A DNA stretch of 64,000 bases, taken from the NCBI GenBank assembly GCA_016271365.2, contig CM057453.1, forward strand, positions 502,237,001 to 502,301,000. The letters are read 5' to 3'. A program made the position numbers and the translations under genes. This document shows, in pieces, positions 44,585 through 55,799 of this stretch. Positions within the stretch are counted from its first letter, which is position 1, and every line of letters begins with the position of its first letter. The notes under the pieces were generated by a model that ran no database searches, had not been told where the DNA came from, and saw only the letters and a list, made by a program, of their open reading frames with translations. The DNA is from Neoceratodus forsteri (Eukaryota; Chordata; Ceratodontiformes; Ceratodontidae).

Positions 44585-45180
44585 ACTTCATATTGTTGGG
44601 CCTCACAGTCTCCCAAAGGCAGCTATCAGTATGGATAGGTTAAAGGTGGATACAATCCTGCAACAGCTCAACAAATTCACTATCCGGTAATTACAGCCAA
44701 ATGTTTAGGTTTAGGTTTTGTGATTCACCCAACTAATTGAGGGATCCTGGCTTGAGGGGCCTATAAAATAACCGGCTGTGATCTGCCATTCATGTAAAGT
44801 TTCATGAAATATAGCCATGAAATAACCATTCATCACTAAGCAGTAGCAAGCAACGACAGAGTGTATGATGGCTATTTAGGTATTAGCAGAAATACAGAGA
44901 CGTTCTATAGCCTCTCATTTCTCAATACCAGTAGGTTGATGCATTGCTTGTACTAACCATTACCAATGACACAACATGTAATACAAATTGTCAAGCTTAT
45001 AAGACTGCTGCAGCCATCCTTCTAGTTAGGGCATTTTAACTGTTCACCTTGATGTAATCCAAGTAATACTTATAGTACAGGCAAGTCATATCTTATGTAA
45101 AATGTAATGGGTGGATTTTTGATTTTAATGTATGTATCTTGTGTTTTGAAAATACAATAACATTTGAAACTTTAAAACAA
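44585..45180 (+). mobile_element. L1 3' UTR
   Basis: AT-rich untranslated DNA ending in GAAAATACAATAACATTTGA and an A-rich stretch near 45150-45180, which fits an LINE 3' terminus. No canonical long poly(A) is present. Confidence 0.45.
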
Positions 45181-45240
45181 AAATTTTCTGGTCGTGGAAA
45201 AATTGTTGGTGTGGAAGTCGGTGGAGACTGGTGGGTGGGT

Positions 45241-45275
45241 GAATGAGTGAGTGAGTGAGTGAGTGAGTGAGTGTG
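45241..45275 (+). repeat. (GAGT)n microsatellite
   Basis: About eight GAGT units in a row, with imperfect GGGT units before and TG units after. Confidence 0.9.
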
Positions 45276-45299
45276 TGATTGTTTTGGGGAATTGTACAC

Positions 45300-46845
45300 A
45301 GAGTAACCTGTTTCTCATTGGTGGGAGGTATAAAGGGGTGTCTCTATAGTTTTAGAAACTACCTCATTACTGTTTAAAATGTTTTTATTGGTTAAGTCAA
45401 ATCATTACAGAAACAATGATTAAGGTTATCTGTTTGATAAAGAAATAATGAAGGTTTTTCGAACAGTTTTACGATTATCTTCTGATGCAGTTAGGTTTTA
45501 GTTAGTAGAGTATGCTTGGGTTTAAAGAGGCAGGTTGGGTGGTGCCTGTGGTCAGGTATGGTGTGTCTGCTCTTAGTAGGCTGCAGAGTGTGCATACCCA
45601 GTTTGATGGGAGGGACCATCACTGGACCCTTATCATCATTCTGAGGAGGGAATGATTTTCTGGGTGGGGGAAGAGTGTAAGCCCCCCTTGCAAGAGGAGC
45701 TTATGCACCCATTGGGAACCCCTTCCCCCCCTCCTGCCCTCCCACAGGGTTAGGAAACTTATTAGTACTCTGGGGGGTTAATCCATGCTGGATGCCTTAA
45801 GGTGGCAGCAATGGGAAGATTAGGAAAGGTATATAAGGCTGGAGACAGGAAGTTTCAAGGCCTTTTCCAGACCAGGCACTAGGCCTGGGGCTGGAAGAGA
45901 AGAGCAGGCAGGCAGGAAGGGAGCTCAGCGGTCTGGGTGGGCCTGTGGGGAACCCCCCCAACAGTGGCTGATAGGGGTAGCCTCTGCAACTAAGTGGTGT
46001 CTAGGAGCCAGGAGGGAAGCTCCGTGGGGTGGATGGTCAGCCAGGTGCCTGCATCATCAGGAGAAGGGAGGTGTAGGTGGTAGGAGGATGCCAGGATAGG
46101 CATGAAACCATGTGATCCCATGGAGTAGTGGCATGGGACGCCAGGGTTGTGGGGGCAGTGGCAAGGTCCCCACAGGGGGTAGGCTAGTGGCAGTGGATCC
46201 CCCCCGCACCTGGAGTGGCAGGGTGGTCTGAGAGTACAGGGAGCCAGGGGACCCTTCACCCATTTCAGGGGACCTGCGTGGAGGGGCAGATCCTGGGGCA
46301 CTGGCATTAAAGGGCTGGGGGGTCACAGGTCTTAGGACAGGCCTTAGAGGGTGCCTCTGGCAGGAGCTTACCACAAGCCCAGATGTGTTGGTAGGGATGT
46401 GGGCCAGAGGCTGAGTAACCTCATAATTGGTCATCTGGGAGCATAGAGAGGAGTTTTGGGTGCCATCTGTGGATGAGTGGGCTGCTCGGGGAGGCCTGGG
46501 GCAGTGACAGGGCTCAGGGCTCTCCCGTGGCAAGGTAGCCCAAATAAGGTAGCTCAAGCACTGGAGCAGGGCCAGGATTGAGGGCTACTGCACCAGTAGA
46601 GGGAAGAGAGAGTGCTAAGTCATGGCCATGGGGACCGATGCCACGAGGCTGGGATCACTGGCAGGTTTAGGTTTCATGTAAAGTGAGAGAGAATGGGTTA
46701 CAGGGCCTGGGTTGGAGAGGAAAAATCCTTGTACCCCTCTAGATTTATGCCAAGATCCAGGGGAAATTTGGGTGAAGCAGCAAGCTTCTCCACGCTGGAG
46801 ATAGGGCAGCTGACGAGTGCCAGACCAGACAGAGACTGAAACAAG
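45300..46845. other. Unassigned G-rich block with a TATA-like site
   Basis: TATATAAGG occurs at about 45829-45837, followed 25-60 bp later by G/A-rich transcribed-looking sequence (GGCTGGAAGAGAAGAGCAGG). Open frames on the minus strand (46057-46557, 45990-46307) are proline-rich and have no known domain. I found no terminal repeats or coding hallmark, so neither a retroelement promoter nor a host promoter can be claimed. Confidence 0.3.
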
Positions 46846-47335
46846 CATTTGTCAATGCCGAATGTTTGCTTGCTGGTAGTAGCATTGGAGATACAGGAGT
46901 TAGACAGATGCAGAGTAGGAATGGCAGTGAGGTATTGAACTTCACGCCAACCCCACCTCTACCCTGCAGAGACAGTCAGGCATTGGGGTATGCATTTGGG
47001 TTGTCGCCCATAATGTTCATGCCATTTCACCTCACCCTATCCTGCAGACACTGACAAGTATTGAGGTGTGTCTTGGGGTGTTCGACTTTACAGTCACCCC
47101 ACTCCATAAGGAGATAAGCTGAAATGGGTACAGTATAGAATGGGGTGAACTGTGGGGCTGAAGAGTCCAAGGCACAGCTTGATGCCTGTCAGTAGGTGCA
47201 GGGTGAAGGGTGGGGTTGGAAGGGCATGAACATTATAGTCGGCAATCCAAAGGCACACCCTGATACCTGTCAGTCTGTACAGGATGGGACGTTACGGTTA
47301 GAAAGCGTAATGCACCGGGCATGTGTTGGTATTTG
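46846..47335. repeat. Dispersed low-copy repeat related to 1-50 and 18620-18800
   Basis: AAGCATTTGTCAATGCCGAA near 46845 resembles the window start (AAGCATTTGTCAGAGCTGAA). The GGTACAGTATAGAATGGGGTG phrase near 47127 resembles the inverse of text near 18735-18775. GGCACA / CCTGATACCTGTCAGT-like words recur near 47175 and 47255. Family unknown. Confidence 0.4.
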
Positions 47336-48024
47336 CAGTACAAATTTTCAACGTGGTCATTTTGTGGCCCCCACCTCATGAAAGTATTTGGGACCTCTTC
47401 TCATGAACAGTGGCACTGTGATTTTGTCAATGTGTCCCAAAATTTGAGTTTCCACAGCGACCGTGCCATTGTGCGCCAGATGTACGAAAACACAAATTTG
47501 GTAGGATGTGAAGAATGACAGCTGCACCATTCATAGGGAGGTGTGAAGAGATGGCAGTGTTGAAAATCTTTAGTGAAAGTATTAAAAATGCTCAAACTTC
47601 CGAGCGTACATGGAAACTGCACAACACATGCGTATAACACAGTCATTTAGTGGAATTATTTCACCAAATTTTCAACTTAGGCATTTTGTGACCTCTGCTC
47701 ATGAACACTGTCACTATGATTTTCTTAATCTGTCCCGAACATTGATTTCCCACAGCAACTGCGGTATTCTGCGCCAGATGTGTAAACGCATATTTCGGGC
47801 AGGATGTGAAAAATGACAGCTGTACTGTTCATAAGGAGGTGTGATAAAATGCCAATGTTGAAAATCTGGAGTGAAAATACTACAAATTTGTGAAGTTATG
47901 AGGGTGCGTGGAAACTGCATCATGCACGCTTGTAACACAGTCATTTTATGGACATTTGTCACCAAATTTTCAATATAGGCATTTTAGGACCTCTGCTCAT
48001 GAACAGAGTCGCTGTGATTTTACA
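47336..48024. repeat. Tandem repeat, ~290-330 bp, about 2.3 units
   Basis: CAAATTTTCAA starts at 47342, 47676 and 47963. Units share CATTTTGTGACCTCTGCTCA, CATGAACA-TG-CACT-TGATTTT, GCGCCAGATGT, TGAAAAATGACAGCTG and TGGAAACTGCA. The first unit has an extra ~24 bp. Units are moderately diverged. Confidence 0.8.
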
Positions 48025-48488
48025 TACGAACATACATACAAACATATGAACATATGAATCTGCCAGCAGAACACACCAATCAGTCTATGTAAGTCTCCCC
48101 AAGTGTGCAGCTAGCGCCCTAGATTGCAGCTGCCCCAGCCTCCTCCCCCTCAGTTCCTCCCTCGCTTGTCCCAGCCCCTGCCCCCGACTCTTCCTCCTGC
48201 TTTATCCCACTCCTCCTTAAAGCTAGTGACTGTCCTACATGTTATCACCCCCTCTGGCAGCGCATTCCAACTAGACACCACCCTCTCAGAGAAGTAATGC
48301 CTCCTCATTTCCCTCTTGAAACATCCCTTTCAACCTTAGTCCATGCCCCCTCGTCTCTCTTCCACTCCTCAGTTTAAACACCCCTCAGTGCTAGGTTTAT
48401 TTACCCCTCAGGTATTTAAATGCTTCAATCATATCCCCCCATCCCTCCTTTCCTCCAGTGTGTACATGTTCAGCTCCTTCAGCCTTGT
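48025..48488 (-). mobile_element. CR1 LINE 3' end fragment
   Basis: The plus strand starts with repeats of ACATACGAACATA and ACAAACATATGAA, then CTGCCAGCAGA, matching the 3' tail of the CR1 at 4053. Further on the minus strand encodes the CR1 ORF2 end (GDMIEAFKYLRGK near 48440). It is 5'-truncated and lies against the start of another LINE. Confidence 0.8.
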
Positions 48489-49556
48489 GAGTTTGTCTGT
48501 GACAAATGCTTACTAATAGATATGCTTCAGGAACAGATAGCCAGTCTACTTGACAGGGGAAACAATCAATACAGACATTGAAAATTTGGAAAATTTTATA
48601 GATGATGCTATTAAACAGTACACCTCCCATAGCCGCCCCCCCACCTCTGCCAATTATAATGCTGACACCCCCCTTGGAAACAGTAACAGATCACCCTCAT
48701 TCCCCTATAGAGGACTGGGCTTTGGTTACGAATACTAAAACCAAACGCAGAGGGGGTCAGACTCATCACCCCTTTCAGATTCCTCTGCAAAATAGATATT
48801 TGTCACTAGTCAACCAAGAGCCCCATGTCATGGCTAGTAAGTCAGACACCTCTGTATCATGTGTTTTGCGGGATATTGTTAAATCTCCCAAAACTGCAGC
48901 ATTAGAAGCTAGGAGTACCACACATTATCCAGGGCTCCTTCCATCATCTAATACTAAGTTTAAGGAACTGTCTAGTAATACAAACCCCCTTACACATCAT
49001 GATGCCCCGACCCCTACACTTTTAAATCCCATTGTTAAACCTAAACAGATTTTTGTACTGGGTGACTCTATAATTAAACACATAGACACGGCCATTTGCA
49101 ATCAAGATAAGGTCAATCATACCTGTTCTAGTTTTAGAGGGGCAAGGGTATCAGACATTACTGCTATGATTCTTAACATCTTGCAAAATCCTGGTTCAAA
49201 TCCCTTAGTCATTATACACACAGGTACAAATGATATACAAAGTACAAGCCTAAATTAGTTGAAACAGGATTATATTGCACTTAACAACTTGCTTGTGGAT
49301 AAATGATGCACAGTCTGTTTTTCTGAAATTTTACCTGCTCCCAGAGCTTCTCAGTTTGTAACTTCAAGGATGAAACAAACAAATGAATGGCTACGAAAAT
49401 GATGTATGACACAAAACATTGCTTGTGTAATGCATTGGGAGAACTTCGCAGACAAACCCCCTTTGTATAGTTGGGATGGACTGCATCTTAGTAGAAGAGG
49501 CAGTACCATGATAGGGAAATCTTTATTAAATATCATAAATAATTATTTAAACTAAA
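48489..49556 (+). pseudogene. LINE ORF1 with SGNH esterase
   Basis: The head reads CDKCLLIDMLQEQIASLLD, a Cys pair with coiled coil. A 218-codon open frame (48602-49258) includes the esterase blocks FVLGDSIIKHI near 49055 and IIHTGTNDIQS near 49215. After a stop, WDGLHLSRRGSTMIGKSLL near 49470 gives the last block with the catalytic Asp and His. The enzyme layout is the same as in the CR1 ORF1 at 8255. Frame changes near 48600 and 49258 disable it. Confidence 0.82.
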
Positions 49557-49557
49557 A

Positions 49558-50420
49558 ATGAAGGGGGTGAATGGGGAAATACCCACATCTCTTACACGCC
49601 CAGGAAGTCAGTTACATAGAACATGCAAAATTATGTCACTAAATGCCCAATCACTGAATTTATCCAAACTAATGGAGTTAGAAGCAAAAAGTAAATCGTT
49701 AGATTTGGACATTATAGGGATAACTGAAACCTCGTGGGACTCAAACTCCTTATGGGACCAACAAATATTGGGTTATTAACTCTAGCATAAAAATAGAATT
49801 GACAAAAAAAAGCAGGCGGGTCTGTTTATATGTAAGAGAAGATATCCCCTCTCATGAATTACAGTCCCATAACAATACTGAAAGCATTTGGGTGGCAATT
49901 CAAATAACAGGTCTTCCACAAATTATAGTGGGAAACTATTATAATCCCCCTTCATCTGATTCTATTTACAGAGGTGCTCTAATAAGGGATATTGAAACAT
50001 TTTCTGACCACAAAGACGTAATAATTATGGGAGATTTTAACATACCCCACATAGACTGGTCTACAAACACAAGTAGTATCAAACTAGATGCTGATTTTTT
50101 GGCTATGTTAACAGAAAATGGCTTGTCACAACTTATTTCCTCCCCCTACTAGAGGTGGTAATATTCTCGATCTTCTTAATACCAATATAAGTCATAAACT
50201 TACTAAGATCAAGATATTGGATCCGTTAGAAAAAAAAAATCACTATTCAGTCATGTTTGAATTAATAGGGGAACATTACAGTTTAAAGAAAAAGTCAACA
50301 TACAGGAACTATGATGGTGCCAATTTCAAAAGTATTATTAATAAACTAAATAGTTTCCAGTGGAAAAAAGCTTTCCAGGGACTTACAATAAATGAGGCAT
50401 GGATTATTCTAAAAGATGTA
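49558..50420 (+). pseudogene. LINE ORF2, first part: endonuclease
   Basis: ATG at 49558 follows the ORF1 stop by four bases. The domain shows KIMSLNAQSLNLSKLMEL near 49630, DLDIIGITETSWDSN near 49710, IIMGDFNIPHIDWSTN near 50025 with the catalytic GDFN intact, and LISSPY near 50140. The SDH block has become KNHYSVMFEL near 50240. The last residues before the insertion are AWIILKDV at 50418-50420. Frame changes fall near 49780 and 50150. Confidence 0.82.
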
Positions 50421-50525
50421 GGGCCAGATATTCAAAACTTAGCGCAGCGCGCTAACCGTTTGCGCAGGATTAGCGCGGGACAGCCATATTCAAAAAGGGA
50501 GATAGCGCGCGCTAAACGCAATAGT
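50421..50525 (+). repeat. Left terminal inverted repeat with GCGCTA motifs
   Basis: After GGGCCAGATATTCAAA the region holds TAGCGC or GCGCTA at about 50441, 50450, 50471, 50503 and 50509. Such motifs are rare in the element outside its centre. They may be binding sites for the Myb/SANT protein or a nuclease. Confidence 0.75.
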
Positions 50526-50762
50526 GCCAGGCTAAAATATAATGTATGCAAGGGGCAAAGTGGAGGGGCGTGAACCTACATATGGTCGCAAAAGGATATT
50601 CAGAGATCTACCCTGGCCATCTTGTGCAGGTGCATCCTGCACCTGTGGCAGGGGTTGTGGATGGCACTGGACAGTGTGTTGTGGATGTGAACAGACCTGT
50701 GGTTGTGGCTGGTGGGGCATTGGCTGTTGCAAATGTGGCCTCACAGGTGACTGAGCATGCTG

Positions 50763-51280
50763 CTATACCAGCCCTGCAGTCCGTGCCCTGTGGGACATGT
50801 CCAGTGGGCAAGACTGTTCTGGCAGGGGAATAGCAGCTGTGGGCAGATAGGTGTCATGTGCCTGAGTACCCCTTGTCCCCAAGTCAGGCATGGTGCCATC
50901 CCCCACTGCACCAAAACCTCTGGTGTCACTAGCTGCACACGTAACTGGCATGTCGGGCTCCTCCGTTGCATCCTCCGAGCCGTGGTCACTTGTGACAGTC
51001 AGGATCACCACCTGCTCCCCACTAAGATCCTCCGCCTGGGCATACTGAGGTGGATTCAGGGACTCCAGGAAGGCTGCATCCTCATCTGATGATCCAGCAT
51101 ATGTCAGTGCCTCATGACGTCTGTGAGTGGACATAGTGCTGACTGGCATGGCCACTGCCTGTCTAGATGTGGCTGCCATGCCTGATGTGGAAGGGCGCAC
51201 CTCTGCTGTGTACGAATCCTCCACCTCCTGTACAACTGTGCTTGGCCCAACCTGGGACATCGCCTGCTGGGCATGTAATG
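50763..51280 (-). CDS. Myb/SANT-like gene, second exon (acidic C-terminus)
   Basis: On the minus strand a polypyrimidine stretch TCTCTTCCATTTCAG precedes 51280; a second AG lies at 51267. The exon is open to a stop near 50763 and encodes a Ser/Thr/Glu-rich segment: MSQVGPSTVVQEVEDSYTAE, YAGSSDEDAAFLESLNPP, VILTVTSDHGSEDATEEPD. No domain is recognised; acidic tails of this kind are common in transposon-derived Myb/SANT regulators. Two pairings keep the frame with the Myb exon: donor 51676 with acceptor 51281, or donor 51644 with acceptor 51267. Confidence 0.55.
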
Positions 51281-51644
51281 CTGAAATGGAAGAGACCTAT
51301 GTCAGTCACTGCTACAGTGACCAGCTCACCCACCCCACCCACTCCCAACAATGCCACATGCACCCCCAGCAATGTGTGCCCTCCAGCATGCCCATGCAGA
51401 CACCAGTGTGCATCCCATGCAATTGCAGCCTGTGCCCTATGAGCCCCTGCACCATGGCACACATGCACTCACATGTGCCTGCCGGCAGATGTCCACCACT
51501 GTGCAGCCCCAACACCACCCTTGCAATGGAACATACCCATGTGGGCCCTATGCATGCACAATGACAGTAGTGATGTGTGAATGTGTGACTCTGTCCCCAA
51601 GGTGTTGCTGTCTACTGAGTGGTGGATACATGCCACAAACGTAC

Positions 51645-52053
51645 CTGCTCTGGGTGGTGTAAGTGGTGTCTCACACCAACCGCCTTCGACCCCACCGACT
51701 GCCACTGGCGCAGAGTAGAGGCTACTATGGCCATCAATGGGTCCCAGTCCCGCTGTTCAAGTGGTTGTGGTCCCCCACCGGTCCGCAGTCTGTTCCGGAT
51801 CCACTGTGCCTCCTCCTCCTTTGCCCTGCGCAGCAGATCATTCCACCTTTTCTGGACGGCATCAGTGCTACGGCCACGACCACCTACGGCATTTACTGCT
51901 GTGGCAATCTCCTCCCACATCAGACGAACAGTGGCGTCCGTCGACTTGTTCCTGCGTAGGACCATCTCCCTGTCCTTCACTGCATGTACCAGGGCATGCA
52001 GCTCATCCTCAGAAAATTTGTGGGCCCTGAGCCGCTCCTGTCCTGCAACGCAC
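51645..52053 (-). CDS. Myb/SANT-like DNA-binding domain exon
   Basis: On the minus strand CCCACACAG precedes the exon at 52053. It encodes RLRAHKFSEDELHALVHAV, then VRLMWEEIATAVNAVGGRGR and STDAVQKRWNDLLRRAKEE, a trihelical Myb/SANT-like domain of the type in NAIF1/MYPOP-like proteins and Harbinger Myb-like accessory proteins. Spaced tryptophans and the KRW-x-DL recognition-helix pattern are clear. PQPLEQRDWDPLMAIVAST follows. A GTACGTTTG donor begins at 51644, with an alternative GTGTGAG at 51676. The frame has no stop, in contrast to the LINEs around it. No initiating ATG is seen in this exon, so an upstream exon is expected. In Harbinger systems the Myb-like partner brings the transposase to the nucleus and to the transposon ends. 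Confidence 0.7.
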
Positions 52054-52059
52054 CTGTGT

Positions 52060-54150
52060 GGGACAGAAGGAAGGAAAGGTTAAACAGACTTGTGAACAAA
52101 CATTGCATGGCTGTAACAGTAACATATGGTCATGATGCAACACACAGCCGCTATACATGCCCCCACCCCTAAGGAATGGCAACAGGGCATGCACGATGCA
52201 CCTCAGTGCTGTGGAGTCCTGCAGGCCAGCACATGTGGAAGCCAGCTGTGTGTGTGTGTGCAGCACACAGTTGTGCTGGCCATGTTGCTGCCTGTGGCAA
52301 GTGAGAGGTGGCCTGGCTTAACATGTTGGCATGGACATGGGTGCACTGCAAGGCAATCACAAGGTCTACAGCCACAGATGGTGCGTAATGTGCACATGTG
52401 TGGGACTGTGCAGCCATGGCTGTGAATGGCTGACTCATGGTGCCCCACTGGCACATCCAGTGCCATGTTGGGCCTCTGCACACCCAGCACCATGGAACAC
52501 ATGCTGTGGAAGCATGGGTGTCTCCCAAAAACAGGGCTAGATGGCTGACCAGGACACACGTTCCACTAGGGATGCGGCCTAGGCACCATTGCATGTGCCA
52601 GAGCATGTATCAGTGCTGCCACATTGTACACACATACAGGCATGGTGTGTGTATGGGTGATCCTGGCACAGCTGTGCACAAGGCCTGTGTGTGATCCACC
52701 ATGTGTCGCAGTTGTGGGTACTGTACAACAATAAAACTGGGATACTGCACTCCCAGCATGTGTGTCAACGCCTGTCACACAATGGCCTGGATGTGCACAC
52801 TGTAGATGGACCTGCCTGTCTTGGGGGTAAACACCGTGGACCACAGCAACGTTGGTAATGCCCCTGCCCCTGGCTGCAAGCGCTGTGCACAGACAGTCAG
52901 CAGCCAGGACCACAGTGTACAAACACTATTAACTGCATGAGTACTGTCTGCCACACATGCACACATCACACAACACAACACAACACAGGGGTGGGGGGTT
53001 GGCTGTCTGTGATGCAGATGCCAGTCAGTGACATGGGTGACAGCACAGGTACCTGTGGCAGTTGTCACACTGGAGTACATGCACCCCACAGTCACAGTGA
53101 ACAATGATCCACTCCAGAGTGCATCCTCCACACCGCTGATCACATCCCATGCCATCTGCAGCACCACAGCATGCAGTCAGTCAAGGCTCACGCAATGGGC
53201 GTTGGACAGTGCATGGCACTGGTGGGGCAACACTACCCACACAGGGGCAGTCAACAGGGTCAAAGGCCACCAGCTCCCACCAGCACCACCGCATACATGC
53301 CCAGCCACACTGCACCGGTCAAGCATCAGCTGCAGTCCCAAGCCCATTAACAGTACTGCACTGTTAGGCGGTTCACAGATACCATAGCCTGCCACATACA
53401 GGCAATACAGGAGCAATGTGTGTGGCAGGATGATACAGCCACATGTGGTAATGCTACCCTGGAATCGGGTCCTTTCCTGCCAGACAGGCAGGTGGCTGGC
53501 ATCGTCTGGGTCAACCTATCATCCATGCAGAACAGGTCTTTAAAGTATGTGTAGGCCTGATTACCCACTGATATCCAACAGATTACAGGCCTGGCATCCC
53601 AGTGGTGTGATGTCAGGACCATATGAACTCACCTCAGCTATGTCTTAGCAGTGGGTCAACTAGACAGACTGCCACTGTTAGTCGGTATTCTACACACCTG
53701 GAATGTGCTTGAAAGCCTCAGTACAGTAGTCCTATAACATTCCAGTTGTCACAGTGTACTGTCACTGAGGCTAACAATCCATGGTTGATAGGGGTTAACA
53801 CTGGTACTATGCTGGCCCACAGTCATGTGTTCCATGTATCCCAATAGTGTGTGTACAGTACCTACACATACATTTGGCTGTGCCGCAGAGTCAATACTGG
53901 GGTGGGCCCACTGACTGCCCGTGAGGGGATTCCCATGTCTAGTCCCATCCACTATACCTGACAATGCCTGATGTACAGGTGATAACCATGGTGTACGCAC
54001 CTCTTGTTGTTGCTAGGGCAATTGTAAGCCTCCGAGCTGCGCTTTCGAGGGTTTACAGATGTCCTAGCAACCAATCAGCGTTTACAACATGATAATCACC
54101 TGTCGCCTGCCAGTCTCTGTATCACATCACACAGATCGCACACAGTTCAA
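52060..54150. other. Transposon interior, TG/CA-rich, unassigned
   Basis: Long open frames on both strands come from low stop density in TG/CA-rich sequence; none has a recognisable motif. A putative minus-strand exon between an acceptor near 53161 and a CCACAG/GTACCTG donor near 53050 was seen, but its translation matches nothing known. Confidence 0.35.
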
Positions 54151-54154
54151 TACA

Positions 54155-54440
54155 CAGGTATGACAGTGGATCAGCAGGTAGCACAGATGCCATGCGGCCG
54201 GGAGATTGTCTGGCTGTGGGTTCTAGTCCCACCCAAGGCTTCCGGGTTAACATCCCATAAGTGACACTGCAGTGCAGCATGAGGGGGGTGCTGCACTCCT
54301 GAGGTGCCATCATTCGGATGAGATGTTACACCGAAGTGCCATCTGCCTGCTCTGGAGGTAGGTCAGGTGAACGTTAATGACCCCATGGCACATACCAACA
54401 TGTGTAGGGGAAGATCTACGGTGCCATAGCCATGTATCCC
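54155..54440 (+). mobile_element. tRNA-derived SINE inside the transposon
   Basis: An A-box-like TGGATCAGCAGGTAGCAC is followed by the B box GGGTTCTAGTCCC near 54217, and a body with GAGGTGCCATCATTCGGATG, AGATGTTACACCGAAGTGCC and GTGAACGTTAATGACCCCAT. The body phrase about GATGAGA-GTTA-ACCGA is widespread in vertebrate SINEs. A family name cannot be fixed here. Confidence 0.7.
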
Positions 54441-54589
54441 CTATCCACAAGAATACCACAAGCAGCATGATCTGTTCCAAAGACATTTGGCATTCACCTG
54501 TATCCCCTTCCCCCTGGGTTGTGTCTTACAGAGGCAGGATTTGTCTACAGCACGTACCCTGTCAGCACACACTACAATAAGCAATTCAC

Positions 54590-54690
54590 ATGACAGGCAG
54601 AGCAGCGCTATACGCAACCAGCGTCCCCTGTCGGGTCTGGGTTCTGATTCCCATGGACCTCTGACAAGCTGTGCTCTCGGTGTCATTGGG
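54590..54690 (+). mobile_element. Possible second tRNA-like SINE head
   Basis: TGGGTTCTGATTCCCATGG has a B-box form and lies about 50 bp after a weak A-box-like stretch. The body is too short or decayed to classify. Confidence 0.3.
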
Positions 54691-54699
54691 CCTCAGAAT

Positions 54700-55799
54700 C
54701 CTGCTGTGCAGAACACACTGGTACTGCAGAGTTGCCCATCCAGTATCCCTGTGCTGCTGCAGTAGTACTGTCATGATGATGTTCTGCTGTAGTACTGATG
54801 TCACCACTGCTGCATGAGCGCATGGCTTGCTGGCACAGTGTTACTGTCCTCACAGTACTGCAGTGGTGTCAGTAGTCTCAAACCGCTTGAAACATCACAT
54901 GTCGGTGTCAGTATGGAACACAGTGCAGAGTAACACACTGCACACATGTGACATACGACAGCTATACAAAACATCACATACATGATGCCACAGTTGTACA
55001 CAACCTGTGTTCTGTCACCTCGAGCATGTGTGCTCCCAAGGTCACAGGGACTGAGAACCCTCTGTGGCAGTGCAGCTTTGAGCAGTCCGGACCATCCAAC
55101 AGACAGAGTGGACATGTGTTACAGCCCTGACCTGGATGTCTGCCATTGGCCAGTGGTATCAAGCCATGCACACATGACATGGGGATGCCCAACTGTTGTC
55201 AGCATGGTGACTACACAGGACATTCATGAACAGCAGCCTTATCCAGGACACAGTCAGTTAGCAGTCCTCTGTATCCCCTTCCCCCTGGTCCATACCTCTG
55301 CAGTGTACCACAATACGAGGAATAGTCCTCATGATACGGCACAACAGCACGCTGTTCAACATTGTGAGGAGTTGTCCCACATTCAGTGGTAACACTGTAA
55401 GGCACTATTCCACAGTGAGTGATGCAGAACATATATTGCTCAGTTACTAGCTGACCTCCTGTTAGGATTGCAAATTGTTTCACAGTGTTCTGGGCCTCTG
55501 AGGTGCAGTTTGTAAACGTGTTCCTCATTTTGCTCATGTGTTTCACATATTGAGATGCAGTGTTCCACATTTGAGGGACATAAGGTTGGGAGGTATGGCC
55601 AGGTTGTGCTTGGCACTAGGCACCCAGTCAACATAAACCACATCACAAACCTACTGATATGTCCCTTGAATATTACCTCTGGCCTCCCACATGCAGTACA
55701 TACCTGGCTGACTCTCTGAGTGTTCCATTGACATCCTGTGCTGCAGCAGTACTCACACAACAACATGTATTACCGATTAGCAACACAGGGGGGCTCATT
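54700..55799. other. Transposon interior, unassigned
   Basis: TG/CA-rich DNA with no identified domain. The phrase TGTATCCCCTTCCCCCTGG occurs near 54500 and 55270, indicating an internal repeat. Confidence 0.35.

Noticed and set aside
46057..46557. Proline-rich minus-strand frame of 166 codons
   Set aside because: No domain, no splice or start context, and it overlaps another frame of similar quality.
45580..46600. LTR of a retrovirus-like element
   Set aside because: A TATA-like word alone is not enough: no paired long repeat, primer-binding site or gag/pol similarity was found.
52775..53167. Long minus-strand frame and possible exon in the transposon interior
   Set aside because: The translation has no family motif and the TG/CA-rich composition makes long chance frames on all six readings.
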